Below, piece after piece: positions 34,901 to 47,178 of a DNA stretch of 64,000 nucleotides. Origin of the DNA: Hippopus hippopus (Eukaryota > Mollusca > Bivalvia > Cardiida > Cardiidae). Under the pieces are notes generated by a model that saw nothing but the letters and a program-made list of their open reading frames with translations, did no database searches and was not told the DNA's origin. Position 1 is the first letter of the stretch, and each line of letters opens with the position of its first letter. The stretch covers positions 6,882,001-6,946,000 of the forward strand of contig OX328113.1 of NCBI GenBank assembly GCA_946811185.2. The letters are read 5' to 3'. Made by a program: the position numbers and the translations under genes.

Positions 34901-35821
34901 AGACTTCTTCCTGGGGTTCGTTAAAAACTAGAGTTAATTTCTTGTGTTTACTCAAGAGAGTCAGCACTTTATTTCGAACAAGCTTAAACATGTCTAGCCA
35001 ATGGTATTATTTAAAAACATTCGAGTGTCCGACTTGGCACTTTCACTGCAGGTAACATGATAGTTGTATCTATGCCATCTCATGAGCCAGTGGCTTTTGG
35101 GTTCGATACTGATTTTATAAATGAACGGTAAGTAATATGGTATATGTACACTCAGCAAATCTTATAAACAGCCACTTTTAAGCTGTATTTCCACGTATAC
35201 TTTTTTTCTTTGCATCGTTGTCCAGAAAAGAGATGTTTCATTCGATTTAACTTTTAGCAAAATAACTGATCAATGTAAAATCATACCTTAGCCTAAGTCT
35301 GAAAACAATTTATTGACTTGTTCTTGTTAAGGGAGCTTATTTAACATCCATTCACTCAACACTGAAAAATTAAAAAATAAAACTATTGAAAACTTCATAC
35401 TCGTTTTCTCGGACTATATGTTTGTGCAGAAGATAATTTTCATGTATTTTCTTATCGCTGACAAAATTTCAGTAATTTAAGTTTTTCGTTTTTCACCTGT
35501 TTTGGCTCATAGAAACCACACATGCGCAACCAATGTGTTTTCCCTTTTTGTTTTTTAAAAAAAAAGATGCTATATGTCGGCAAAATCGAGAATCACTTTA
35601 CTACTGCACCATATCTAATGTCCAGAAGTATGTTTAAGTTGTGTTTATTTACCTCTGTTACTTGACTAAATTTACACGAGAAACAATAGTGGCCTGTTAG
35701 AAGTTTTGCTGACTGTATGTACCTTAACTTTAACCTGCTAAACAGCTTCAATTAAACTTTCAGGCTGATAGTAAAAACCTGAATGTTTCTTTTTTATTTT
35801 TGAGAAAAACAACTTCTCATT

Positions 35822-35887
35822 GGACAGTGTAGATCCAAGATCAGAATGCACAGAATGTGCAGTCTGATCGTGATCTACACTGTACGC
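35822..35887. repeat. Family B palindrome
   Basis: ATCAGAATGCACAGAATGTG with mirror between AGTGTAGATC and GATCTACACT. Confidence 0.78.
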
Positions 35888-36056
35888 AAAAGACCATCGA
35901 GCTATGCTGAACCGCCTGAGGGTAAAGATACATGGCATTTGTACCTTAACTCTTTATCAAATGAAAGCAAAATTAGACATGTCCAAATTGAAAACATATG
36001 CAGACGGCACGTTTAAATATGGCTAAAAAGATAAATTTGTCATGGAAAGGATAAAA

Positions 36057-36165
36057 AGCATTGTGCGAAAAGGAGAAAAAGCATTGTGCGAAAAGGAGAA
36101 AAAGCATTGTGCGAAAAGGAGAAAATGATGGTAGCCAGCATTTTCTTCTTTTTCTACAATGCTAT
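36057..36165. repeat. Family A palindrome with triplicated left arm
   Basis: The 24-bp left-arm unit AGCATTGTGCGAAAAGGAG plus AAAA is present three times in tandem before the single right arm, suggesting slippage or arm duplication. Confidence 0.8.
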
Positions 36166-36224
36166 CAAAGGCGCTTTTTTTCTCTCAAGATCTTTGAAAC
36201 TCGAGATCGTATGGTAAACTGTTA

Positions 36225-37385
36225 AGTACTAGTAATATGGCTGTTTTACCTAGAGTAATATGTCATTTATACATTGAAGTAATATGGCCTTTTTTGGTAA
36301 TATGGCATTTTTACCTTTAGTGATGTCTTATGTACCTAAGTAATATGACACACTTACAGTACCTTAAGTATTACCGCATCTTTACCTTAAAGTAGTATGA
36401 CATCTGTACCTTGAGGTAATATGGCAACTTAGGTAATATGACATCTGTACCTTTAGAAATATGTCTCATGTACCTTAATTATATATGTACTTTAAGTAAC
36501 ATGACATCTGTACCTTAAAGAAACATGGCATCTGTACCTTAAGTAATATGACATCTGTGCTTTTAGTAAAATAACTTCTTTACCTAAAGAAATACCTAAT
36601 TGTGTACCTTAAGTCCCTGGCTCGGCCAATTTCTGTCCGAGGATTGAGGATAGTCCGTGCGACAGGATTTATTCTTCTCTCCCAGCTGACCATTGTTTCG
36701 ACGATCTTTATATGGAAAAGCAGCCAGTGGCTTAGAAAGAATATTTTGAGGACTACTGTTAAAAGAAAATCCAGGAAATCATGGATAGGTGCACTGGCCG
36801 CCACGATGTAACTGAAAAAATTTTGAAACGGCGTTAAACACCATACAATCATAATGTACCTTAAATATACGCCACCTGTACTTTAAGTAACATGTCATTC
36901 GTACCTTTAAGTAGTATGGCAACTTTAGGAAATATGGCATCTGTACCTTTAGCAATATTTATGTCTTTTGTATCTCAAAGTATATGGCATATATACAATA
37001 TGTAATATGACATGTGTACCATAATTAATATGACTTGTGTACCTAAAAGTTATAACAATGGCATTTGTGCCTTAAATAATATGGCACCTATTCATTTAGC
37101 AGTATTTCATTTGTACCTTAAAGTAGTATGGCAACTGTAGGTAATATGGCTTTTGTACCTTTAGTAATATTCTTTGTACCTTAAGGTAAATGACATGAGT
37201 GATATGACACGTGTACCTTTAGTAATCTGACATATTACCTTAAAGTAATTATAAAGGCATCTGTGCCTTAAGTAATATGACATCTGTACGTTTAGCAATA
37301 TGGCATTTGTACCTTAAAGTAGTATGGCAAATTTACAGTCATATTGCAAATGTACCTTAGGTGATATGGCATATTTACCTTAATA
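36225..37385 (+). repeat. Long ~22-25-bp tandem array
   Basis: Roughly forty degenerate units like AGTAATATGACATCTGTACC, interrupted by a SINE at 36614-36853. Related to 25260-25890. Confidence 0.85.
36614..36853 (+). mobile_element. SINE (type 1) inside the tandem array
   Basis: Starts at CCCTGGCTCGGCCAATTTC (head lost) and ends TTAAACACCATACAATCAT; array units resume at once on both sides. Confidence 0.8.
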
Positions 37386-38017
37386 ATTCTTTCAGCATCA
37401 AATATATAAACTTGACTTGTTCCGACGGCTAAAAATACATTCCACTGAAATTTAGACAGATACTTCTGTCACAGATTCTGCTAAACAACAACACGGTTTG
37501 TATCCAAGATCAGACTGCAGCACAGAGCGCAATCTGATCTTCATTTCTACCACCCACAAAAACACCTAAGCTGTACTCTGCAAAAAGTATCGATCTAAGT
37601 AATCCTACGCTGTCCGCGCAGGTTTATATAGATAGGATCTGTAAATCAATTTTCTGCATGTCAAAGGACCATTGTACCGCATGATTCGGTCGGTTACAAA
37701 AATTGACCTTTAACATGCTAAATAAATTGAGCCGTGCGCAGAGTGACCTGTGCCGAAACTTTTCGCTATTGCCCAATTTTCTGTATGTCAAAGTACCAGT
37801 CTACCTCATAATTCTGTTGATTGTTAGACTAAATGGACTTTACGGATCCACGGTCATGTGATGACTTCCATGGTATCCTGCATCACGGAGATGCATTAAG
37901 CCCCCTTTTGCCAGAGCATGGCTCAATTAAATGAAACTTGCAAGCCCATAGTAAAACTCCAAATGTTACTATTTTAAAGGAATAGCCTATTTTTTGGGGA
38001 AAATATCTCTGAACTGG

Positions 38018-38081
38018 GCATTATAGATCCAAGATCAGACTGCACGTTCTGTACAGTCTAATCTTGATCTACACTGTCTGC
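38018..38081. repeat. Family B palindrome
   Basis: ATCAGACTGCACGTTCTGTA and mirror, flanked by the family's GGGGAAAATATCTC and AGCAGCCTAAGGGTTAA sequences. Confidence 0.78.
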
Positions 38082-38172
38082 AAAATGTCTTTGAGTCTCG
38101 CTAAGCAGCCTAAGGGTTAAGTAATAACTTGCTTGGTATCATACATTAATGCCCAAATTACTGAATAAAAAC

Positions 38173-38222
38173 ATTGTATTGTATTGTATTGTATTGTATT
38201 GTATTGTATTGTATTGTATTAA
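38173..38222. repeat. (TATTG)n microsatellite
   Basis: About nine perfect pentanucleotide units inside a family C remnant. Confidence 0.92.
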
Positions 38223-38330
38223 ACCCTTTTGCCAGAGCAAAGCTAACCTGTTGTCGTCCTGTTGGTTCTGGAATTTTTTTAACTCTTTACCAAACAATCC
38301 CTGGTTTTCACGACTTTGTGAAAGAAGCCT

Positions 38331-38405
38331 TTTGAAAACATTGTGGGTAAAGGAAAAAATGCTGGTAACCAGCATTTTTTTTCCTTTTTTCCACAATGTT
38401 TTCTA
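38331..38405. repeat. Family A palindrome
   Basis: AAAACATTGTGGGTAAAGG arm and mirror around GCTGGTAACCAGC. Confidence 0.8.
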
Positions 38406-38514
38406 GTCTTCCCAAAACAAATTTCAATTTTTGAGTCACTTTAATTTTGTCGTCTGCTAATGCTTTCAATTTGGAACACTTTAAAATCTTGTCGTCTGGT
38501 AAAATGTTAAAGTA

Positions 38515-38840
38515 TTTATCACATAACCTCCCTTGTTTTCAATGTAATATACCCGTTACGAATTTTCTTATCTTATACACGTTTGATATCACAATTGTGT
38601 GACGTCATTTTTGACGTCATTTTGTACGAATTTCATAGAATTGAATGGGTTTTATGGATATTGCCGCGAGTGCATCTACAGATTTTTTTGCATATATCTT
38701 CTGATCTATAATTTGTGAAATAAAGTTATGTGATAAAAATAATCTGACATTCATCGGCGTTTGAGATAAAATTTTAATAAACTCGTTAAGAAAAAATGTT
38801 ATTAAGCTCGTCAAAAGCTCGCTTAATAACGTTTTCTACC
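38515..38840 (-). mobile_element. Family E foldback element, copy 3
   Basis: ATCACATAACCTCCCTTG, TGACGTCATTTTTGACGTCA, and the TGTTATTAAGCTCGTC hairpin, as in copies at 19130, 22046 and 52108. Confidence 0.78.
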
Positions 38841-39514
38841 CTATAAAAATTCCATTAGTTCAACCACATTTAATTTGTCATCTGCAGATGCTTTCAGTTT
38901 AGACTAGTCTGAATATCTGTCGTCTGTAAAAGGATTAAATGGATGCCGCAATGTTATGGAATACTCAAGTAAAGAGTGTTCAGTGTTCAGCCGAATCTTT
39001 GCGCGCGCATCTAATACATGTACAAAGCAAACAAGAAATATCTTTAAAAAAAAGATAGACAGCGTAATAGATACGCGAATATGAATATTGCAACTCTTTT
39101 GTGGCCGAGTATGAAGTAAAATGAAAATTAATCTCGAGAGAAATTCCCCTTTTTTTTCCTCACCGTTTTAAATTTTGTTGAAAAGTAGTATTTGGTTATT
39201 GGGAAACGCTTATGAAATCTTAAATTTCTAACTAGAACAAAAAAGCGACCATTCTCTATTACATCAATTTGCTATAGTATGAATCAAGTCCCCGGGGTAC
39301 CGATTAGTAAATAGTGGTTTCATAAGTGTGCGAGCAAATATGGCAGCAGGGGCCCGCCGAATAAACATGTTGATATTTTTTACCAATCGCAAATTACAAT
39401 CTATTCATTCTTTATCAGTACCAGTGGTAAGTCAAAAGCATGCGCATTCAGCTATGCAGAAAAAACTATTTTGAGAATAAACTGGAGGTAAATACGAAAC
39501 AGTATGACATAAAG

Positions 39515-39918
39515 TACGGTGGCACAAAAGTGACATGGAAGATATATTTTATACTACGTGCGCACGCAGTAGCTAATACGTGCCCACGTAATAAGTAATA
39601 CGTGCGCACGCAGTAGTATTACGTGCGCACGCAGTAGCTAATATGTGCGCACGTAATAACTATCACGTGTGCACGTTATAATCTACCAATCAGTTTATCA
39701 CGAATCAATAAATGTCTATCTTCCACTTCCATCTTGAAACAATGGCTTCCGTTCATGATTCTGATTGGTGGATTATTACGTGCGCACGTAATATGTAATA
39801 CGTGCGCACGTATTAGCTACTGCGTGCGCACGTAATAACTAATACGTGCGCACGTATTAGCTACTGCGTGCGCACGTAGTATAAAATATATCTTCCATGT
39901 CACTTTTGTGCCACCGTA
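39515..39918. mobile_element. Family L foldback element with ACGTGCGCACGT palindromes
   Basis: Outer arms TACGGTGGCACAAAAGTGAC and the exact mirror at about 39899-39918. Each arm of about 180 bp is filled with alternating TACGTGCGCACGTA-type self-palindromes (six or more per arm). The spacer at 39690-39770 is itself bounded by ACCAATCAG/CTGATTGGT. No ORF. Confidence 0.85.
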
Positions 39919-40094
39919 ATAAAGTCATACCCGAAGTCACGAATTTCGTGTTCCGCTAACAAAAAAATGGGCTAAAAATAGAGCAGGACGTGTTTCATTT
40001 CCATTTTTTTCATGTACTCGTATTACCGAAAATATGTGGCGAAAGAACAAAAGAAATTCGTGTCAATATTTGATTTTATCACATTTAGGGTCTT

Positions 40095-40233
40095 GAGCGT
40101 GTTTCGATGGAGTGTCATTGGGCAAGTCACTTCAGAAGCCCTAGTCTATAACTGGTAAAGTCAACGTCATACTTACATCTGTGAGCTGTCGTAGCAATAT
40201 GAAATATTGTTGAAAATCAATCAACCAACCAAC

Positions 40234-40290
<57 letters not shown>
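40095..40290 (+). mobile_element. SINE (type 2), 5' truncated, with (CAAT)n tail
   Basis: Contains GTCATTGGGCAAGTCACTTC, matching the body of the copy at 46950, and ends in an expanded AATC array (40216-40288). Confidence 0.7.
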
Positions 40291-40592
40291 TTATAGTGCT
40301 TCTACAGTGGTCACTTTCAGATTAAGACTTTGTTTGTTGCAAAATGCCCTTTTTTTTCTTTCGTGAAACACAGACAAGTTTTCCTCAAAAATACTACAAG
40401 AACATACTTTTTCCTGTAAGTGTGATGAAACTGGACTGTTGCTTTTTAAATATTCGGCAAGAGACAGGTTTGTAATGACTAAACATAAACCCTTATCCCG
40501 CTGAATAAGCGAAATAAAACTTTCAAGCCGGTAGTAAAAACCTAAAATGTTGCTATTTCAAAGTTATTTTTGGTGAAAGATATCTCCTTATC

Positions 40593-40659
40593 GGACAGTG
40601 TAGGTCCAAGATCAGATTGCACGTTCTGTGCAGTCTGATCTTGGACCTACACTGTCTGC
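40593..40659. repeat. Family B palindrome
   Basis: Highly symmetrical: GGACAGTGTAGGTCCAAGAT to its mirror, centre GCACGTTCTGTGC. Confidence 0.82.
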
Positions 40660-40866
40660 AAAAGGTCCTCGGTTCGCGCTTAGCAGCCTAAGGGTTAACG
40701 ATTAAGGTACCGGTATCAACCTTACCTGCCCCTCCCAGCTCCGTTCATCCCCGGGCTCGCCCCTCTCTCCCATACAGTTTTAAAAAGGGACAACTAGGGA
40801 TCGGACTGTTTACCAAGCGTAAATTACTCGAACCGTTAACCCCAAGACGGCTTAGCTCCATTTCGT

Positions 40867-40931
40867 ACAGTATAGATTCAGAATCAGATTGATCAAAATG
40901 TGCAGTCTGATCTTGGATCAACACTGTCCGA
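40867..40931. repeat. Family B palindrome, degenerate
   Basis: Left arm mutated (GATTGATCAAAATG), right arm AGTCTGATCTTGGATCAACA intact. Confidence 0.65.
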
Positions 40932-41076
40932 TAAAGTGATTTTTCCTCCGGAGGGGAAAAAAAAAAAACTTTAAAAATCTTATATATGACTTTTAGGATT
41001 GGCTGAGTATTTTCGTTTAATTTATCCAACCGGGGGTTAACGCTTATCCTGTTAAGCGCGACTCACTGGCCTTTTC

Positions 41077-41142
41077 CGAACAGTGTAGATCAAGATCAGA
41101 CTGCACAGAATGTGCAATCTGATCTTGGATCTACACTGTCCG
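41077..41142. repeat. Family B palindrome
   Basis: ACAGTGTAGATCAAGATCAG with mirror; centre TGCACAGAATGTGCA. Confidence 0.8.
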
Positions 41143-41689
41143 ATAAGGAGATATTTTTCACAAATGTATAAGTTTGAAATATTTAACTTACATAGCAGGT
41201 TATGGGTTAAGATATTTCTTTATCATGTATTTTTTTGGAGATCGAATTAAGTACATAAACATGTAATAGAGTGCATAGCAGATAAACTCTTTACTTAACA
41301 ATCCCGAGTTTGAACGAAAATTTAAAAAAAAAAATTGGTGGAAAAAAGAAAAAGAGGTGGTAACCAGCATTTTCTCCATTCCCCGCAATGCTTCCTACCT
41401 CTTTAAAGATGAATACCAGCATTAGAACTTATTTCACAAAGTTTTGTTGTTTGTAAATGCTTTCAATTCAAAAAGTTAGTCGCTTCGTAAAACGTAAAGT
41501 ACTTACAAGGGGCAATGCTTGATCACGTGAATGTTTTTTTTTTTGTGGGGGTTACCAACTTCCTGATAGATAAAATTATGAAACTCTCCTGTCGAACAGT
41601 ATTCAAATTTTTACTGTGGTGTTAAAATAGAGAGATAAGAGAATAAGGTGAAAATAAAGGTAAGAAATTGTAAGGGTTTTTTAAAAGGT

Positions 41690-41905
41690 GTGATTGAGAG
41701 AGAGAGAGAGAGAGAGAGGGAGGGGGGATAGAGAGAAAGAAAGAAAGAAAGAGAGAGATATAGAGAGAGACAGAGAGAGAAATAGAGAGATGGAGACAGA
41801 GAGAGACAGAGAGAGGGACAGACAGACAGACAGACAGCAAACAGACAGACAGACTGAAAGGGAAAGAGACAGAGACCTGGCGATGAGAGAGGGGGGGAGA
41901 GAGAG

Positions 41906-41944
<39 letters not shown>

Positions 41945-41978
41945 GAGTGAGTGACAGACAGACAGACAGACAGACCAG
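41690..41978. repeat. (GA)n/(GACA)n/(GAAA)n purine array
   Basis: Nearly 290 bp of purine-rich simple repeat. The long Ser/Leu or Arg/Glu open frames here are compositional. Confidence 0.92.
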
Positions 41979-42309
41979 CATTTTCTCCTTTCTCTGCAGA
42001 GTTTTTTACCCTTTTATACATGGATCCTCTCATTTTGGTCAAATTAAATGTCTCGTATATAAATGTTTTTAACTGGACCAGTCTGAAATTTATTTTTTCT
42101 TGTTGAAGGTTGAAGATTTCTATGAAGTATCAGTCTTCAAACTTAATCTCGCCAATGATAAATAAACAGTGCTCTGTGAAAAGGGACGGTGGGTGGGGGA
42201 GTTAACTCGTTCAGCGCCAAATAAACAAACTCGACCTCTTTCGACAGCTCTAAATAGAATCCGTTGAAACTTACAAAGATTTTGATTGTATAGGCTTGAC
42301 TACACAAGC

Positions 42310-42375
42310 GGACAGCATAGATCAAAGATCAGACTGCACGTTCTGTGCAGTCTGATCTTGATCTATGCCGTCCGC
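42310..42375. repeat. Family B palindrome
   Basis: GGACAGCATAGATCAAAGAT to its mirror ATCTATGCCGTCC. Confidence 0.8.
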
Positions 42376-42774
42376 AAAAGTCAACTTTTTCGCCTCTGGC
42401 ACCGAAAGGTTTAATGAATCTGCAAAAAGTATCGATTCAGGTCAGCCTGACGTTAGTCGAACCTTTCTGCTATTTTTTTTTTTAAATTTTCTGCATGACA
42501 AAAGGACCATTCTATTTCTTGTCGGTTGTTAGACAAAATAGATTTTATGGACATAGAATTATGTGATGACTTGCTTGGTATCTTGTCACTTGGACATGCA
42601 TTAAACACCCTTTTCCAGGAGCATGTCTCATGTTTAATTACATCGGACAGTTGAAGGCCATGATCAGACTTAATGATGTAAATAATCTGATCTTGATCCG
42701 TACAGTCTGCAAAAGTATCTAATGTCATTCCAAGCTTTTAAAGTACAGTAAAAAAAATTCGACGCATCATAAAC

Positions 42775-43038
42775 TTAAGCCAAGATCTAGTAAAAGGGGA
42801 CTTAACGCATCTCCGTGATGCATTGTACAAATCAAGCAATCACATAATTGTGGATCCATAATAGCCAATTTTTATAACAACCCACTTAATCATAAGGTAA
42901 ACTGGTCCTTGGACATACAGAAAATTGACCAATAGCGAAAAGTTTCGGCCCAGGTCAGCCTGCGCAGTCCGCGCAGGCTGACCTGAGTCGATACTTTTCG
43001 CAGATGCATTAAACCCCCTTTTCACAGAGCAGGGCTCA
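42775..43038. mobile_element. Family C element, near-complete
   Basis: Core CAGCCTGCGCAGTCCGCGCA at about 42956-42975 with mirror; the body runs toward the GCAGGGCTCAT end. Confidence 0.8.
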
Positions 43039-43200
43039 TTTGTATAAAAAAGGGCTTTCTGTTTGCTATGAGTTATTGATTTTATTCCTTTATCACTTAA
43101 ATCCTTCCGAGACAACAAAATTTTGGACTCGTCCAAATTGTAAGTATTTGCAGTTGACAACATTAATGTGACTTTAAAACTGAATTTTGGTTTTGGAAGG

Positions 43201-43270
43201 GTAGAAAACATTATGGGCACAGGAGAAAATGCTAGTTACCAGCATTTTCTCCTTTTCCCAAAATAGTTTC
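43201..43270. repeat. Family A palindrome
   Basis: GTAGAAAACATTATGGGCAC arm; tandem partner of the next copy. Confidence 0.78.
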
Positions 43271-43401
43271 AAAAGGTTTCTTCCCTAGGGTCGTTAACAC
43301 TCTAATTTGTGTGGTAAAGGGTTAACGACTAGTCTAAATTGAAAGTATTTGCAGACGACAACATTAATGTGTCAAAAAAATTGAAAATTGGTTTTGGAAG
43401 A

Positions 43402-43472
43402 GTAGAAAACATTATGGGCACAGGAGAAAATGCTGGTTTCCAGCATTTTCTCCTTTTTTCAAAATGTTTTCA
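43402..43472. repeat. Family A palindrome (tandem duplicate)
   Basis: Shares the unusual ATTATGGGCACAGGAG arm and flanks with 43201, so the pair arose by a local ~200-bp duplication. Confidence 0.78.
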
Positions 43473-43584
43473 TAAACTTTCTTTCCCAGGGTCGTTAAAA
43501 CTAGGGATTTTGTGGTAAAGGGTTAGAGAGCCTTAAGAGGAAGGCTTTTGAAAATTTTTTGGGAAATATGAGTCAATTTTGACT

Positions 43585-43779
43585 CCAGGGTCAGCATTCA
43601 CTAACCATTTTAAGAACATTCGTAGTCTTATTTTCCAAAGATTTTCTAAATTTGAAAGTAACACAACTTCTGATTTGCTAAACCATTCGGTTTAGCCAAT
43701 CAGAAGTTGTGTTACTTTAAAATTTGGAATTTTTTGGAGGAGAGCTTTCTTAAGAATGGTTGGTGAATACTGACCCTGG
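43585..43779. mobile_element. Family N MITE, copy 1
   Basis: Inverted ends CCAGGGTCAGCATTCACTAA and TTGGTGAATACTGACCCTGG; the centre has GCTAAACC/GGTTTAGC with CCAATCAGAAGTTG. Confidence 0.82.
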
Positions 43780-43847
43780 ATTGTGTATTTTTGGCCGCTA
43801 GTGGGCCTTTAGATGGGAATTATCAATGGATTTTGACCCAAATATTT

Positions 43848-44392
43848 TTAAAGGTGGGTATTTAGATTTTTCACATCTCACCAAATTAAAAAATATATAT
43901 ATCACTGAAATTTATATGAAAAAACAATACAAATCATCAATAATTAAGAATCATAAATTACAAAAAAATTATTTTTTGTTGGTGTTCCCTTAAAAGGCCA
44001 CGTAGCCTCTTAAGGTATTTTTAGATTTCGCGCCAGAAATAAAAAAAAGCATTGTGGGAATGTCAAGTGACTGGCACGTGACTAATGACGCTTAAATTCA
44101 GTAACATAACAAACATGTAATTATTTTCCATAATGTCTTCTTCGGACGCTGTTTGAAGCTTTGTCTGTGTATTTCCGGTATGTAATTGAGCGAGTTGCTC
44201 ATGTAAAAATAGAACGTGTTTCCCGTCGGTGTCGACCTGGGCCGTAGTAAATCTCTAATTTCTCTTCTTGTCGGATGGTTTTCGACTACTGGGGTTTTAT
44301 GAATGAAAAGTAAAAGGCTTTGGGAGTATAAAGATGATTTTTTTTGTATTTTTGTAAAATTTTCGTCCCAAAATCTGAAGAGCCACCTTTAA
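43848..44392 (+). mobile_element. Family I element, copy 2
   Basis: Ends TTAAAGGTGGG and CCACCTTTAA; same order of motifs as 17824-18369, including GTCGACCTGGGCCGTAGTAA. Confidence 0.75.
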
Positions 44393-44715
44393 GGAGGGAG
44401 ACCATTGATACGCGATATAACGTGTAAAAACGGATTTTTCCTTCGTTATAAAATAAGAGCTATACCGTTAACTAACGGAATAGGAAATTTTACTGGAAAT
44501 ATACGAAAAAAAACCTCTTTGTAATTCATCATGTTTTCTACTTACATTTCGTATCTTTGTTTTAATTCTAAAGCCATCTTTTCACACGAATGATTATTAC
44601 CAGTGTTTTTTGAAAGATTTAAAAAAAAAAAAAAAAAGGAATCGAACACTTGTTTTACACTCTTTTAACACCTTACCACACAATTACTAGCTTTCGCGAC
44701 CTTTAATAAAATGTC

Positions 44716-44789
44716 TTTTGAAAACATTGTGGGAAAAGGAGAAAATGCTGGTAACCAGCATTTTCTCCTTTTCCCACAATGTTTTCTAC
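44716..44789. repeat. Family A palindrome, near-perfect
   Basis: TTGAAAACATTGTGGGAAAA, then AAATGCTGGTAACCAGCATTT at the centre with only the mirrored continuation; very few mismatches. Confidence 0.86.
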
Positions 44790-45159
44790 TCTCAATTTTG
44801 AGTCATGTTATTTTGTTATTTTGTCATCTGGATGTGCTTAAATGAATTTGGACAAATCTAAAATTTTGCTGTTTGGTGAAGAGTTAAAGAAAGGGCTGGT
44901 TTCACTAAATATTTTCGTCGTTATCCAAATAGGACGTTCCCGGCCTAGATATAATCCCATAGTATCGCAGATAAGTAATCAACCAATCATTTAAGAGCTA
45001 GATAAAATAATCATAGACTGGGTACCCTAACTATGGAAGCCCAAAAGTGATATACCATACACACGATTTATATGTATTATGATTATGATTATGATGATGA
45101 TGATGATTATTATTATTATTGTTGTTATTATTATTTTTTTTTTTTTCCTTTCTTTTTTC

Positions 45160-45600
45160 AGAATTGTTCAAATTTAAGAAAAAAGATATTTCTGATGCAC
45201 AAAATATTATTTCGTATTTAAGAAATATTATTTTGTTTTCACGAAAAGTTTTTCGTATTGATCAACTGATTATCTCGTAATTGCGAAATTCTTATTTTGT
45301 ATCCAGGAAATGTAATTTCGTATTTGAGAAATAAAAACTTGCAGTTACGAAATGTTATTTCTTATTAACAAAATGATTATTTTGTATGGAAGAAATAATT
45401 ATGTCGTAACTACGGAAAAACTTGATGGCTTGGACAATAGTATATGTCGTCAGAACAAAATATTTCTTCGTATATACAAAATAATATTTCCTAAATGCAA
45501 AAAGGTACTTCGTAAATACGAAATAACATATCGTCAAAACGAAAGAATAAGAAAGACTATTTGGTCCACAGAAAATGACTTTTAGTAAAAACGAAATAAA
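45160..45600. repeat. Degenerate TTTCGTA/TACGAAA repeat block
   Basis: Over 400 bp of roughly 25-30-bp spaced motifs such as TTTCGTATTTAAGAAAT and AAATACGAAAT on both strands, following a (TTA)n run. Looks like an old tandem array; no gene. Confidence 0.6.
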
Positions 45601-46043
45601 AATGTGTATGGATATATGTATGTCACTTTACAGGTTCCGTACTTCCCCGCTGTCCTCGCTGGAAAAAAGTCGTTATTCAATGGGTAGAACTCAAAATTCA
45701 AAATCTAATTAACCAATCATAAAACAGGAAGATAAAAAATAAACTTCGTAGACTGGTACCTTTCATGCTGACTATGCAGGAACCAAAACGGTGTTGAAAA
45801 GGGGGTAGTACATTGGGACCAATCACGTTTGATATCTAAAAATAGGACTGCTATAAAACAGAAATTTACACGATACTAAATATCATTGACGAGATGAGTT
45901 TTAATGTCATTAAAAGTGGATATAAATGAGTGTTTTACTTGTTATCTGAGGACAGCATGTAAAGCCGGTCTAAATCGGTTCCAAGCCTTTGTAGACGGCA
46001 AATCAAGTCTGGCTCAAATAGTATCACTTGTCTTTCAAAGCGT

Positions 46044-46114
46044 AGAAAACACTGTGAAAAAAGGAGAAAATGCTACATATCAGTATTATCTCCCTTTCCC
46101 ATTATGTTTTCAAA
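46044..46114. repeat. Family A palindrome, degenerate
   Basis: GTAGAAAACACTGTGAAAAA arm, right arm decayed. Confidence 0.65.
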
Positions 46115-46205
46115 AGGTGCCTTCTATAGGGTCTTTAAAACAAGAGATTGTTTGGTAAAGGGTGAACTTGTGTTTTCGTGTAGTTTTACCTTGACAAAAT
46201 ACTTC

Positions 46206-46236
<31 letters not shown>

Positions 46237-46502
46237 ATGAATGAATGAATGAATGAACAAACGAATAAACGAATGAATGAATGAATGAATATATGAGCCA
46301 CGCTATAGCAAAAGGGGGCCTAATTCATCTCCGTGATGCATGATACCAAGCATGTCATCATATAGTGATGGATCCGTAAAATCCATTAAGTCTGACAGTT
46401 GACTAGATATGGAGGTAAAATGGCCGCTGTACATTATGCCCTTGCAAAAACGAGGTTTCATGCATCTCTGTTATGCATTATACCAAGAAAGTCATTGCAT
46501 AA

Positions 46503-46706
46503 CCAGGGCCCGTATTCACCAATCATTCTTAAAAACGTTCTTTGTCTTATTCTCCAGAATTTTCTGTATTTGAAAGTAACACAACTTCTGATTGGCTAAA
46601 CCAAATGCTTTAGCCAATCAGAAGTTGCGTTATTTTCAAACTTTGAAAATCTTAGAGAATAAGACTAAGAATATCCTCAAGAATGGTTGGTGAATACGGG
46701 CCCTGG
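46503..46706. mobile_element. Family N MITE, copy 2
   Basis: CCAGGGCCCGTATTCACCAA against TTGGTGAATACGGGCCCTGG, a perfect 20-bp terminal inverted repeat. The centre GGCTAAACC..AGCCAATCAGAAGTTG is shared with copy 1. It interrupts a family C element. Confidence 0.88.
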
Positions 46707-46949
46707 AATCAAACAAATCCATTTTGTCTATCAAACGGCTAAATAATGAGGTAGACAGGTCCTTTATCATGCAGAAATTTTATCAAATGCAAAAATTGCA
46801 AAAGCTGGCCCCGATCGACACTTTTTGCAGATGCATTTAACCCTTTTTTCCACAGAGAATAGCTCAAATATTTTCAACGGGTGTGACCGAATTCTTCAAA
46901 TGTATTCATCTCTTGTATTCAAATGTATTAATTTCTTCTCTATTTATGG

Positions 46950-47178
46950 GGTCCTGCGTGGCTCAGTGGTAAAGTGTGGGACTCGTTCCCTTGAGGCCCC
47001 GGGTTCAAGCCGCACTGGATCCACTGGGCCTGTCGTGGGAGTGTCCTTGGGCAAGACACTTCAGAGCCCCAGCCTAGCACTGGTAAAACTCAGGTAATGC
47101 ATGAATATGTGAGTTGTCACCGTGATATGACTGAAATAATGTTGAAAGCGGCGTAAACACCATTCAATCAATCAATCT
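46950..47178 (+). mobile_element. tRNA-headed SINE (type 2)
   Basis: Head GCGTGGCTCAGTGGTAAAG (box A) and GGGTTCAAGCC (box B), body with GTCCTTGGGCAAGACACTTC, ending CGGCGTAAACACC plus AATCAATCAATC. Confidence 0.82.

Noticed and set aside
41611..42042. 143-aa and 119-aa Ser/Leu/Cys-rich frames
   Set aside because: Produced by the (GA)n/(GACA)n array; overlapping frames all open.
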